The notes: generated by a model not told the origin, from the sequence alone. A DNA stretch of 64,000 nucleotides from Natranaeroarchaeum sp042663585 (GCF_042663585.1 NZ_JBHTAN010000006.1:1798001-1862000), one strand, 5' to 3'; numbered from the stretch's first letter, positions 17,435-25,909 are shown. Numbers and translations are program-made.

Positions 17435-17947
17435 TTAAATCGCTGAACATAGGTTCAACTGGGCCTCAACAGTGAGTAGTGCAAGCACTGTGACTGCAAG
17501 TATAATTAGAAATAGAGAAATACGGTATTTTTTCACGCGCTCATTATTTATCGACCTATTGTTCTCCGTGCTTTCTATATAAAGTTCTATGAATTTTCTA
17601 TCAAACTCTTCTTTTGAGAAGTTAATATATCTGGATATATTTCGAGCGTTCTGCATAGGTCTCTGATAGTCATAGACGCTTAAAACACGAAGGGCTTGAC
17701 CTGCAGAGAGCATAGATAGGAAAATTATGATTACTGTAGAGTGGCTCGACAGACCTTCAATTATTGATGTAACAGTGATTATAATCGCATTAAGTGCAAA
17801 TACTGTCCCCGCCTTATTTTCGATGACATCGCTCCTCTCTTGTTCTAAGTCAAATCTTCTTCGGGCCTCTTCCAGTCCAGATGTACTAGAAGGGAACTCT
17901 GCGTCTTGTAAAGCAGGTTCTTGATCGGAGTCTTGATCATCAGTCAT
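17435..17947 (-). CDS. Membrane protein resembling SLATT/Pycsar-type TM effectors
   Basis: A 170-aa protein with an acidic N-terminus, a helix rich in charged residues, then ENKAGTVFALNAIIITVTS and a second hydrophobic segment, a long amphipathic stretch, and a C-terminal hydrophobic helix near LFLIILAVTVLALLTVEA. This pattern is typical of SLATT or PycTM membrane effectors from antiviral systems. I start it at ATG 17947, which follows the zinc-ribbon stop by 1 nt. No nucleotide cyclase is visible nearby, so an effector role is a hypothesis. Confidence 0.6.
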   Translation of the reverse strand: MTDDQDSDQEPALQDAEFPSSTSGLEEARRRFDLEQERSDVIENKAGTVFALNAIIITVTSIIEGLSSHSTVIIIFLSMLSAGQALRVLSVYDYQRPMQNARNISRYINFSKEEFDRKFIELYIESTENNRSINNERVKKYRISLFLIILAVTVLALLTVEAQLNLCSAI

Positions 17948-17948
17948 C

Positions 17949-18074
17949 TCACGGAATGAAAAGAGTCCCACACTCATCACAGGTTTTCCAAGTCAAACCT
18001 GAGCTGTCAGTATTATTTGATTTTCTATAATTTTCTACGTCTGTTCCCGGTTTACAATCTGGACAAATTGGCAT
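17949..18074 (-). CDS. Zinc-ribbon micro-protein, 41 aa
   Basis: Starts MPICPDCKPG and ends KTCDECGTLFIP, giving two CxxC pairs about 28 residues apart. ATG 18074, TGA 17949-17951, followed after one base by the ATG of the membrane protein gene. The tight coupling suggests joint function. It is AT-rich like the two genes that follow it on this strand. Confidence 0.65.
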   Translation of the reverse strand: MPICPDCKPGTDVENYRKSNNTDSSGLTWKTCDECGTLFIP

Positions 18075-18153
18075 ATTGGCTTGTTTGTATTACGGCATTA
18101 AACTTATTTTGGATCATTTTTACTTGCGATTATATTAGGTCAATAAGGTTTTA

Positions 18154-18369
18154 TCACTCATTATGCGGGCTGGTTCGCAAATCGATATTGGGAATCTCGC
18201 CGTCCTCAACAGCGCGCACGAGGTACGCACCCTCACCGATGCGGTTCACGTACATCTCCTGATCGTCGGGAATCTCGCCGTCGTCGGTCACGATCCCGTC
18301 GAGTTGCAACTCATCTTTGCTGAGAGAGACGGTTGGCGTCCCGCTGTGATCTCCTAGTTTTCGGAACAT
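18154..18369 (-). CDS. AbrB-like small regulator, 71 aa
   Basis: MFRKLGDHSGTPTVSLSKDE matches the swapped-hairpin AbrB pattern seen in haloarchaeal DUF8053-like regulators (kinase-like reading frames are absent). I use ATG 18369; a GTG at 18384 is possible. It is transcribed away from the virion operon with about 115 bp between them and is the most likely repressor of those late genes. Confidence 0.6.
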   Translation of the reverse strand: MFRKLGDHSGTPTVSLSKDELQLDGIVTDDGEIPDDQEMYVNRIGEGAYLVRAVEDGEIPNIDLRTSPHNE

Positions 18370-18378
18370 GATAGCCTC

Positions 18379-18426
18379 GGCCACACCTTGCCACTTAGTT
18401 GTTTATACTGTGTACATAGTGTGGCC
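18379..18426. promoter_or_regulatory. Control region of the virion operon
   Basis: A TATA-like TTTATAC lies at 18402-18408 on the plus strand. Immediately downstream 18407-18420 is a near-perfect palindrome ACTGTGTACATAGT with a TGTACA centre. An outer inverted repeat, GGCCACAC at 18379-18386 and GTGTGGCC at 18419-18426, brackets it. The layout fits a promoter blocked by a dimeric repressor such as the AbrB-like protein next door. Confidence 0.5.
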
Positions 18427-18482
18427 CCAGTAGTAGCAGATTCCGGACATTCAAGCGGGCGCGTGTGGCCGCCTTGATCGCA

Positions 18483-18908
18483 ATGTCCTATGCAAACTGG
18501 ATCCCTGACGGGGTCCGACGTGAGGACGGTATCGACCTGATCGACGCACTACTCGCTCCACTGTTCGTGCTGGCGACGTTCTCGACCGCGGCAGTCGGGA
18601 CGGTCCAGCTCTACGATCCGATCAACTGGGGCTTCGAGGACGTGCTGTACGCCGCAGGGGGCTCGGAGATCACCCTCGGGTTCGTGATTACGATGATCAC
18701 GATCGTCACCGCGTGGGTGACCAACGGCCAGACGTCGGTCGACGACTTTACCGATATGGAGACGATCGTGCTCCTGCTCGCCGTGGTGCTGAACATCAGT
18801 ATGGCGCTCGTTCCGGTGGTCTCTGGAGCCGTCGTCTCCCAGTGGTTCCTCGGCTGGTTCCTGGTGATGCTCAACGGCGCCGCGTTCTACCTGATCGCCT
18901 ACAAGTGA
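18483..18908 (+). CDS. Pleolipovirus VP3-like internal membrane protein
   Basis: About 141 aa with four hydrophobic segments (LIDALLAPLFVLATFS, TLGFVITMITIVTAWV, TIVLLLAVVLNISMALV, WFLGWFLVMLNGAAFYL). In pleolipoviruses VP3 is the internal membrane protein encoded just before the spike gene, which is the arrangement here. Start at ATG 18483; GTG 18465 is possible. Identity as VP3 rests on topology and gene order. Confidence 0.7.
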   Translation: MSYANWIPDGVRREDGIDLIDALLAPLFVLATFSTAAVGTVQLYDPINWGFEDVLYAAGGSEITLGFVITMITIVTAWVTNGQTSVDDFTDMETIVLLLAVVLNISMALVPVVSGAVVSQWFLGWFLVMLNGAAFYLIAYK

Positions 18909-18919
18909 GGTCCTCGAAC

Positions 18920-20911
18920 ATGGCAACAACAACCTCTCACGATGCGACCGAGCAGGACAGTGCGACGACTGACGCCAGCCCAACGCCCAGCGCTCAGAAA
19001 GACGTCCCAGGTCCGGTTCCAAACAGGTCGCTCGATCGGCGGATGTTCCTGAGAGGGACTGCGGCGGCTGGGGCGACGGCAGTAGGTCTCGGCAGTGGTC
19101 ACATGACCGGCGAGAGTGAGGCTATCGGTATCTCGCTAGCAGTCGGTGGCGCGGCGCTCTTTGCGGCTGGAGCGGCGGCAGGCGTTGGTATCCAGTCGTG
19201 GCGCGTCGACGGCGATACGGAACTCGACCCGGACGACGTTCTACAAAATCAGATCTATCAAGCGGCGTCGGCAGTGTCTCAGGGTCGAGACGAGTTCGTG
19301 AATCAGCTACAACAGGAATATCTCAACCCGACCGACCCACAAAACACGCCGTACGGGCGTGTTGCATGGCAAGAGGTGCGGGTTGCGGCGGTCAGGGAGA
19401 TCACCAATGGAAACAGTGAATCGGCGGCGCTCGCGGCGGCGAAGGATGCACTCGACAAGCAGACGACCCGAAGTGTTGTGAATATCGTCGAGCGGTACAA
19501 TACCGGTATGAACGCGATGATAGAGCAGATGGTCGCTCACGAGAATAACGGTCTTAGCTCTATCTCTAGCGGATCGTCGAACTACTCTCTCTCGCTCCTC
19601 GACCTCTCCGCAGAGACAAACGCGAGCATGGTCAGCGCGGGACAAACGGACGCGGCAACCACGTCCCAATCCCTTTTGTGGGAGTGGACAATACCGAACC
19701 TCCCGGTCCCGGCGTCAAATCTCGACGGGCGAGAATCTGAGCTAAAGATGCTCGTTAGTGGGATCGACATTAGCGGGACCACCTACAAGGTGAAGCCTAT
19801 CGCGTGGGGTAACGGCTTCCTCAACAAATCGACCGGAGATGATTCCTCAGGAAGCTACTACGTCACTGATACGGACCTCGCAGACGTGGAATGGTTGTCT
19901 GTCGGCACGTATGAGGAGATCATCGATCGGATTCACACCGCCTACAACGAGATCACCACGGACCTGAGTACCTACGTTAGCACACTGTATGATGGGATTC
20001 AGCAGGGGGCGATTGACCCGGCTGATATTCTCGGCCCGCAAGAGATCATCGACCAGTTCAGCGATTCGGACGAGATGACGCGACTCGCAACCGAGTTGGT
20101 CGCAATCGGAGCGGATGTGCCGGACAGTGAGGCGGCAGGATACGAGGCGACGGTCTCGCATCCTGACATTCAGGCCGACGAACTCACGGGGCTGGTTTTC
20201 CCCCAGTTTTCGGTAGACCCTGCGCCCTCGATCTCTCCGGGGACCACAATCGCCGCGAGCGACTACGATCTAGCGTACTTCGGCTATGAGTCTGAGCTAG
20301 CAGACACAGACGGAGAAACTCAGTTCGAAACCATGGTCCTGAGTGGGAGTGACCCGCTGGAGATAATCGACGTTCAGGGTGTCAAAAATCAGGAGACAGT
20401 GGACAGCGAGAGCCGGGGCGCGGAGGCTGGCGCGAGCGGTCGGGTGGTCGTTTGGTCAGGTGACGGCGCACCGGACCCGCTAAAGTACCCGGCAGACCAC
20501 TCGGGATACTCCGTGCAGGTGAAAGGTGACGTGACGAACGACACCCAACCCATCGGGAACGTGACCGAAGACGGAACCGAATACGTACTGAGTACCACCA
20601 CGCTCGCGGAAGGTGAGACAATCGACAGCATCGACATAGTGCCGCCGGTCAACTACGAGCGAAGCCACGACTACGTTAGTGACGCGACAACGGTAGACAC
20701 TCAGGCAACGCTAGACCGGCTGGAGAAACAGACACAACTCATCAACGACCTGGAAGAGTCGCTAGATGATGATGGTGGTGCGTGGCTTCCAGGTGTGCCA
20801 TCCGCTCCTGATCTGAGCGGGAGTTTCGCCGGGATCGCGGTGATCGGGGTCGTAGTAGTCTCGGTGATCTGGGGCGTACTGAGTGACGCGATTCCGTTCC
20901 TCGGGAACTGA
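18920..20911 (+). CDS. Pleolipovirus VP4-like spike protein
   Basis: A 663-aa surface protein. Residues 40-46 (RRMFLRG) followed by a hydrophobic stretch form a Tat signal, so the spike would be exported folded. The ectodomain is Thr/Ser/Asp-rich. Near the end TLDRLEKQTQLINDLEESL is a likely coiled coil, followed by a C-terminal membrane anchor GIAVIGVVVVSVIWGVL. This coiled coil plus anchor is the known design of pleolipovirus spikes, which mediate receptor binding and fusion. It follows the VP3-like gene by 11 bp and precedes the ORF6-like gene by 2 bp. Confidence 0.8.
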   Translation: MATTTSHDATEQDSATTDASPTPSAQKDVPGPVPNRSLDRRMFLRGTAAAGATAVGLGSGHMTGESEAIGISLAVGGAALFAAGAAAGVGIQSWRVDGDTELDPDDVLQNQIYQAASAVSQGRDEFVNQLQQEYLNPTDPQNTPYGRVAWQEVRVAAVREITNGNSESAALAAAKDALDKQTTRSVVNIVERYNTGMNAMIEQMVAHENNGLSSISSGSSNYSLSLLDLSAETNASMVSAGQTDAATTSQSLLWEWTIPNLPVPASNLDGRESELKMLVSGIDISGTTYKVKPIAWGNGFLNKSTGDDSSGSYYVTDTDLADVEWLSVGTYEEIIDRIHTAYNEITTDLSTYVSTLYDGIQQGAIDPADILGPQEIIDQFSDSDEMTRLATELVAIGADVPDSEAAGYEATVSHPDIQADELTGLVFPQFSVDPAPSISPGTTIAASDYDLAYFGYESELADTDGETQFETMVLSGSDPLEIIDVQGVKNQETVDSESRGAEAGASGRVVVWSGDGAPDPLKYPADHSGYSVQVKGDVTNDTQPIGNVTEDGTEYVLSTTTLAEGETIDSIDIVPPVNYERSHDYVSDATTVDTQATLDRLEKQTQLINDLEESLDDDGGAWLPGVPSAPDLSGSFAGIAVIGVVVVSVIWGVLSDAIPFLGN

Positions 20912-20913
20912 CC

Positions 20914-21486
20914 ATGCGACGTTTCTTTTTCGTGCTACTGACGGTAACGGTAGCGCTGGCTGTGGGCATGGGCGGGATGGGCGTCGCGGCACAGGAGACG
21001 CCGACGAACGAGACCGAGAACGAGACGCAGCCGCTCGACGACGACCTCGGCGACGAGGCCGAGCAGGTGATCGACACCGAGACGCGGGTAATGGACTGGT
21101 CGTATGATAGCGGAGTGTTCACGATCACGCTCGACGCCGACGCGCCGACGAAGGTAGCAGTCACCGAAGCGGGCGGCTTCCAGGAAGGGTCGGGAGCGTT
21201 CAACTACAATCGGTTCGAGATTCCAGAGGGCGAGTCAGTCGTGACGTTTGCCACACGGGATGCTCAGCAGAGAGGGACGGCGGTCACGATCTCCACCCAG
21301 CAGAGTCTCGCACAGGGTGGCGGGGCGTACCTCTCGACTGGCGGGCAAGCGCAGGATCCCTTCGAGGCGTTCGGCGGCACGAGTGGCCTGTTCACGGGCG
21401 TCACTATGAGCGTGGTACTGGCGGCACTCTCGGCGGCGTACGTGCTCAGGCAGGAAGCGAACGGCGTCGTGGAGGCAGGAGTATGA
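20914..21486 (+). CDS. Pleolipovirus ORF6-like secreted membrane protein
   Basis: A 190-aa protein with an N-terminal signal peptide (FFFVLLTVTVALAVGMGG, cleavage probably near VAAQE), a glycosylation-rich segment with NETENET, a small beta domain, and a C-terminal hydrophobic segment VTMSVVLAALSAAYVL. It lies between the spike gene and the ORF7-like gene, as the conserved ORF6 does in pleolipoviruses. Function in the family is not established. Confidence 0.7.
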   Translation: MRRFFFVLLTVTVALAVGMGGMGVAAQETPTNETENETQPLDDDLGDEAEQVIDTETRVMDWSYDSGVFTITLDADAPTKVAVTEAGGFQEGSGAFNYNRFEIPEGESVVTFATRDAQQRGTAVTISTQQSLAQGGGAYLSTGGQAQDPFEAFGGTSGLFTGVTMSVVLAALSAAYVLRQEANGVVEAGV

Positions 21487-22283
21487 CAGACACGAGTGGC
21501 ACCTTCGGCGGCTGGTCGGATCGTATCACGTACATCCTTGCAGAGGGCCAGTTGATCGTGGCTGGTGTCGCGGTCTCGATCGGGCTGGCGCTGGTCTGGT
21601 TCCGTCCGAGTCTGCCGGGTATCCCCCCGATCGCTGGCGGGATGTTCGCGGCACTGCTCCTGCTCGGTCCGCCGCTGTTCGCCGTGTTCATCAGCGGTGT
21701 TCGGAAGCTCCGAACCCGCAACTGGACCACCGTCTACCACATCAACGCGGCGACCGATACCCGCCAGAAGTACCTCGTCTCACCGGATATCTGGTCGGAG
21801 AAGGACGTCGACGGGCCGAGTCCGTACCGGGTCAACGAGAACGAGGACTTCGAGGTGCGCGAGTTCGAGTACGACGAGGAACTCGACCAGCTCCGGGTTC
21901 GCGGCAGCCACCTCTCGCAGATGCAGGACTCGGCACTGGTCAGTTTCCGCACGCTCGCACACGACCTGCACGAGACGTTCGTCGAGAAGTGGCTCGACCT
22001 GAACGCACTCCGGGCACGGGACAGCAAGCGTGGGCTCCAGGTCCAGGACGACGTGATCAACGCCCAGGCCGAAGCAGACGAGCGCGGGCTTATGGAGCCC
22101 CAACTCGCGGTCAAAGAGGCGTGGGAGGACTCACTCGAACAGGTCAAACAGGACGACGACCATCTCGACGTCGACGACCTCGAATCCTACTCCGAGCGAC
22201 AGCATGCTAGCTGGTCGCCCGACCCAGTCGGACCGGACCGCCCGCCCGAGCAGGCCGCCACTGACGGGGGTGTCGACGAGTGA
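21483..22283 (+). CDS. Pleolipovirus ORF7-like membrane protein
   Basis: A 266-aa protein with two N-terminal hydrophobic segments (about residues 20-38 and 42-60) and a long charged cytoplasmic region rich in helices (VREFEYDEELDQLRVRG and after). It overlaps both the ORF6-like gene and the ATPase gene by 4 nt. Position and topology match the conserved ORF7 of pleolipoviruses, thought to work with the VP8 ATPase. That partnership is inference. Confidence 0.7.
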   Translation: MTDTSGTFGGWSDRITYILAEGQLIVAGVAVSIGLALVWFRPSLPGIPPIAGGMFAALLLLGPPLFAVFISGVRKLRTRNWTTVYHINAATDTRQKYLVSPDIWSEKDVDGPSPYRVNENEDFEVREFEYDEELDQLRVRGSHLSQMQDSALVSFRTLAHDLHETFVEKWLDLNALRARDSKRGLQVQDDVINAQAEADERGLMEPQLAVKEAWEDSLEQVKQDDDHLDVDDLESYSERQHASWSPDPVGPDRPPEQAATDGGVDE

Positions 22284-23446
22284 CCGACGAGCAGGAACTG
22301 TTCACCGCGGCGACGTTCCGCGAGTACCAGGAGGATTTCCTCGAGCGGAGCAACGACGACGTCCACGAACACACTGGGATTGTTCGCGACGAGAAGGTCT
22401 CGCGAGCGCTGGCGATCCGGGCGACAGCGTACGACCCACAGGAGACCGACCGCCCCGACCAGATGCCCGCCCAGTCGAAGGACCTCCGGAAACACCGGGC
22501 GATCCGCCGGGTTGCCGGCACCGAGACCGGTCGGGAAGCACTCGAAAACGGCGACATGGCGACGCTCAAACACCTCACCGGCGACACCAACCAGCGGGCG
22601 GACGTCAGCGGGATCAAGGCCATCGGTAAGGTCGACGACCTGATCACTGGTCCCGCGCCGATCATCGTGCTGCTCGGCGAGATGGGCGCGGGGAAGACGG
22701 ATTTCGCTGGGCTGCTGGGCCAGCGCTGGGACCACCACCAGCCCGAGGACCGCCTGATCGGCACTAACATCCAGTCGCTCCAAGAGAAGACGCGCTGGGT
22801 CGACGACGATGGCGACGTCCGGGACGGCTGGATCGGCGACTACGGCACCCTCTGCGAGTGGGTCGAGCAGGACGGCGACCCGCTCGATCACGCCCAGCGC
22901 TCGAAGCTGTTCATCGGCGACGAGTTCAGTTCGGCGGCGTCGGGCCGCGGCAAGCAGGGCTACGAGACCGCCCAGAAGATGGCCCCGCTCATCTACAAGA
23001 TCCGCAAATACGGCGGCGCGATGATCTACATCGCCCACGGCGAGCGCTCGATCCACCCGATGATGTGGCGCGTCGGGACGATCGTCAAGAAGACCTCGAA
23101 GAAGAAGGCCGTCGTCGCGGATGCGATCCGCGGCGGCCAGCTCGCCGACGTCGAGTTCGAGATCGACGGGATCCCGCCGACCGACTGGCGGTTCAACACG
23201 AAGGAAGCGAGCGCCTGGAGCTGGTCCGAGTACGGCGAGGAGACCGACGAGATGGACGCCGACGAGGCGGCCCGGCAGACGGCAATCTGGACCACCATCC
23301 GATGCAAAGAGGAGGGGATGGCAAACCGTGAAGTCGAGAAATTCGTCCCGTACAGCCGCGAGTGGGTGCGAACGCGCTGGAACGAGTACCACGACGAGGG
23401 GAAACACTCCGAGACCCTTGCCAAAGTCGAGGAGGTAATCGGATGA
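22280..23446 (+). CDS. Pleolipovirus VP8-like ATPase
   Basis: A 388-aa P-loop ATPase. Walker A is GEMGAGKT (residues 133-140) and Walker B is LFIGDE (210-215). The C-terminal 50 residues (GMANREVEKFVPYSREWVRT) look like a helix-turn-helix that could bind DNA. It starts with GTG 22280 overlapping the ORF7-like gene. In pleolipoviruses this conserved ATPase closes the virion gene block and is thought to act in assembly or budding. Confidence 0.82.
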   Translation: MTDEQELFTAATFREYQEDFLERSNDDVHEHTGIVRDEKVSRALAIRATAYDPQETDRPDQMPAQSKDLRKHRAIRRVAGTETGREALENGDMATLKHLTGDTNQRADVSGIKAIGKVDDLITGPAPIIVLLGEMGAGKTDFAGLLGQRWDHHQPEDRLIGTNIQSLQEKTRWVDDDGDVRDGWIGDYGTLCEWVEQDGDPLDHAQRSKLFIGDEFSSAASGRGKQGYETAQKMAPLIYKIRKYGGAMIYIAHGERSIHPMMWRVGTIVKKTSKKKAVVADAIRGGQLADVEFEIDGIPPTDWRFNTKEASAWSWSEYGEETDEMDADEAARQTAIWTTIRCKEEGMANREVEKFVPYSREWVRTRWNEYHDEGKHSETLAKVEEVIG

Positions 23447-23592
23447 CTCCGGTACGGTGGCAGGGTGGCAACCCCAACGTACACCCCTTTAGTAGAGGCC
23501 CACAGCCTGCCCCGCTCCGAGGGAGCGGGGCGACCGATGGGCGGGCGGCGCGGAGTATATATATCGGCGCGCGACGCGCGTGGTGTGCGTGA
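23443..23592 (+). CDS. Possible small protein after the ATPase, 49 aa
   Basis: Begins MTPVRWQGGNPNVHPFSRG with an ATGA overlap to the ATPase stop, which is the usual coupling in this operon. However the frame runs through a hairpin and through the TATA box of the next gene, and its composition is basic rather than acidic. It may only be a chance frame. Confidence 0.3.
   Translation: MTPVRWQGGNPNVHPFSRGPQPAPLRGSGATDGRAARSIYIGARRAWCA
23510..23530 (+). terminator. GC-rich hairpin after the virion operon
   Basis: CCCCGCTCC and GGAGCGGGG form a perfect 9-bp stem with a 3-base loop. It stands between the ATPase gene and the promoter of the next gene. There is no T-tract after it, so it could be a transcript-end structure rather than a classical terminator. 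Confidence 0.4.
23555..23564 (+). promoter_or_regulatory. TATA box of the nuclease-like gene
   Basis: GTATATATAT, a strong archaeal TATA element, lies about 25 to 34 bp before the GTG codons at 23580, 23583 and 23589. The spacing favours a leaderless transcript starting close to GTG 23589. Confidence 0.6.
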
Positions 23593-23972
23593 ATCGCTCG
23601 AAGCGAGCGAACCACTTCGGCACCCTCTGCGAGAAGCGGATGGCGCGGAAGCGTCGGTTCTCGCTGGAGCGGGCGAGCTGGTACGATGCCCGGTTCGGGA
23701 ACGGGACGCCTGTCGAGATCAAATCGACGATGCGTGAGCACTCGGACGGTCAGCCGGGGAACTTCAAAGTGTATCGGCAGTACCACGAGAAGCTTCGACG
23801 GCACGACGGCTGGTACTGTTTCGTAGTGTATCGGCCACACGGGCGATCGGGGTGTACCGTCCTCGACGACAGGATGGTTCGAGCGGGCGATCTCCCGCTG
23901 CTACGGTGGCATGGGGGCGGTGATCACCGTGATACCAAACAGGGAAAAATCTCGATTAAAGAGGTTTTTTAG
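23589..23972 (+). CDS. PD-(D/E)XK nuclease-like protein
   Basis: About 127 aa. WYDARFGNGTPVEIKST contains an aspartate followed after 10 residues by an ExK motif, the core of PD-(D/E)XK nucleases such as resolvases. A preceding glutamate in LCEKRMARKRRF could complete the site. I choose GTG 23589 from the TATA spacing. Small proteins like this occur in haloarchaeal plasmids and viruses. Its role could be DNA repair, resolution or restriction; substrate unknown. Confidence 0.6.
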   Translation: MNRSKRANHFGTLCEKRMARKRRFSLERASWYDARFGNGTPVEIKSTMREHSDGQPGNFKVYRQYHEKLRRHDGWYCFVVYRPHGRSGCTVLDDRMVRAGDLPLLRWHGGGDHRDTKQGKISIKEVF

Positions 23973-24031
23973 CTATTTTAGAGATGTATCTCGCGTTCTC
24001 GATAGGAGTGATCTAAATCCAAGAATTGTAA

Positions 24032-24823
24032 TCAGTGAGTCTCAGGCAAGCGACCATAATAAAGAGCACACGAATGTATTTCGCGAGGGCTCAAAGCCTC
24101 TAAATCATTATGATCACAATGATTTAACCAGTCCGCACTTTCCGTATTCCAGTAAATGGCGTTAAGCCCCATTTCAGTACAAAACCAATTCCCGTTCGTA
24201 TCCATTACAAAATCAACAGCCCAAGTATACTCCGTGAACTCTTTTGCGACTCTGTGAGCGTAACGTAATGGTATCTCGTTAGTGCCGGAATTGATTATTC
24301 TTTCTAAATGATCATACTGCATGTCACAAATATCTTCAGAGCCAATTTCTCTTGGAGTAAAGCTCAGTATCTCTCCATCTTCAATAAAGAACCGGACTTC
24401 GGGATGGCAACCCCGATGCTCTGCGCGCATACAAAAGTTCAAATCAAGCCACTGGCGCAAAACAAGAGCCCCACCATGTTCCCAGTTGGAAGCAGACAGT
24501 TGTGATAGAAGTGATTCAATAGTTCTATTAATCTCACTTGGTTCACGCTTGGAGATGTGAGACCCGCTTCTTAAGCGGTGAGGGGCGGATTTATAATTAG
24601 ACCGAACAAACGCCTCTTCAGCACCCCAAGTATTCAATGTAGATATTATCTCACTGGTATCCCACCATAATTGACCATCTTTTTCTTCCAAGAATATTAT
24701 TTCGGTTTTTGGAATTGGGATGTCTAAGTCTTTAATTCGGTCCCAATAAAATGTAAATTTATTCTTTTCCGACAATATAGATTCAATCTTCAACCGTGAA
24801 CTAGCCGAAGCCTCAGGAATCAT
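24032..24823 (-). CDS. ATP-grasp-like protein next to a subtilase
   Basis: A 263-aa protein. The pattern FVRSNYKSAPHRL, then LVLRQWLDL, EVRFFIEDGEILSF and near the C-terminus WAVDFVMDTNGNWFCTEM followed by LNAIYWN is that of a compact ATP-grasp ligase (DUF4343-like), with E and N of TEMGLN as the likely metal-binding pair. The start is ATG 24823, 11 bp inside the 3' end of the protease gene. ATP-grasp enzymes join carboxylates to amines or similar groups. The DNA is AT-rich. The fold assignment comes from motif spacing only. Confidence 0.55.
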   Translation of the reverse strand: MIPEASASSRLKIESILSEKNKFTFYWDRIKDLDIPIPKTEIIFLEEKDGQLWWDTSEIISTLNTWGAEEAFVRSNYKSAPHRLRSGSHISKREPSEINRTIESLLSQLSASNWEHGGALVLRQWLDLNFCMRAEHRGCHPEVRFFIEDGEILSFTPREIGSEDICDMQYDHLERIINSGTNEIPLRYAHRVAKEFTEYTWAVDFVMDTNGNWFCTEMGLNAIYWNTESADWLNHCDHNDLEALSPREIHSCALYYGRLPETH

Positions 24824-25883
24824 CCCAATTACAATCTGATCCAGTTGTGGTGAAAAATAAGTCAGTAGTATCTTCAAATTCAAGATCAAGATCGTACGAA
24901 TTTCCTGTTTCAGTAGCAAAATCAACTCCACATAGCATACCCGGTCCTGAAGAAAACGCTCCTTTTGTATGCTCAATAATATTCTGTTTTATTCGTTGCC
25001 GGGTGGTCGACACGCCGACAGACTGAAGACCGCTAATCACGTTCGCTATTTGAGAAGAAACAATGGGCGCGGAGAAACTAGATCCCTGAGCGAGTAACGG
25101 CCCAATTTCATCTTCAATAGGCAAATGTACTGGTGCTAGCACATCTGGACTGTTCTCAGCTGGCTCGTGATTGTGCTCCCACTGCTCATACCGTCGGTTT
25201 TCTATACAAGACGTTCCAGGGTAACATCCTCGGTTGGTACAATATGTGCCCTGAGCACCATCATTATCAGATCGCTTGATCCAAAAAGCATTAGGTGCGG
25301 GCTGATCAGTACCTGGTCCAATAGATATTGTCTTATCTTCTTGTTTGATTTCTGCAGTGCATTTAGCAGTAACACCCCCAGTAGAAAGGACTTCAGAAGA
25401 CAAACCAGGACAGACCAACCCATCTGTTTGAAGTTGATCGCCACTGGCTGCAACAAATACAGTATGATCGTCAAGAAGGTCTTCTAAAACACGACACACT
25501 TTGCAACTCGGCCCGCTCCGGTCACAGTCTTTATGAGGGTTAGCAGCATGATCAAGACCGGCAGAAAAGTTTATTACGTCTATCTCACCAATAACATGTT
25601 GTATAATTCCAAAAGTTTTTAACAAGTCTCGATCCTTAAAATTTCCATTTGGATGGATTGTTTGATAAAAATGAAATTTGGTATTATCTGCATACCGTCC
25701 TATGATGTGAGCAACGCCGTGTCCGTGAGTGTTACTGTCTCCAGCATTTATTGCGTCCAGTTCTCTTCCAATTGTATTGTACTCTCTAAATTCTTCACTG
25801 GCTTCACTAATTGAGTCTAAGATAGCGATGTCAGCAGTATCTCCTTCTATAGGGCCGCCCTCTAAGAGCTCATAATGCTCCAC
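24813..25883 (-). CDS. Subtilisin-family (S8) serine protease without own propeptide
   Basis: A 356-aa protein with the S8 triad: Asp in DIAILDS (residue 22), His in NTHGHGVAHI (about residue 53) and Ser in QGSSFSAPIVSS near residue 285. The oxyanion position, usually Asn in AAGN, is Asp in VAASGDQ. Two cysteine clusters (CDRSGPSCKVC and CTNRGCYPGTSC) are unusual. There is no signal peptide, so it should act inside the cell. A separate gene upstream encodes a likely I9-type inhibitor and the ATP-grasp-like gene overlaps downstream. Confidence 0.82.
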   Translation of the reverse strand: MEHYELLEGGPIEGDTADIAILDSISEASEEFREYNTIGRELDAINAGDSNTHGHGVAHIIGRYADNTKFHFYQTIHPNGNFKDRDLLKTFGIIQHVIGEIDVINFSAGLDHAANPHKDCDRSGPSCKVCRVLEDLLDDHTVFVAASGDQLQTDGLVCPGLSSEVLSTGGVTAKCTAEIKQEDKTISIGPGTDQPAPNAFWIKRSDNDGAQGTYCTNRGCYPGTSCIENRRYEQWEHNHEPAENSPDVLAPVHLPIEDEIGPLLAQGSSFSAPIVSSQIANVISGLQSVGVSTTRQRIKQNIIEHTKGAFSSGPGMLCGVDFATETGNSYDLDLEFEDTTDLFFTTTGSDCNWDDS

Positions 25884-25909
25884 AAGGGAGTTTAGATACT
25901 CTCCTTTAA

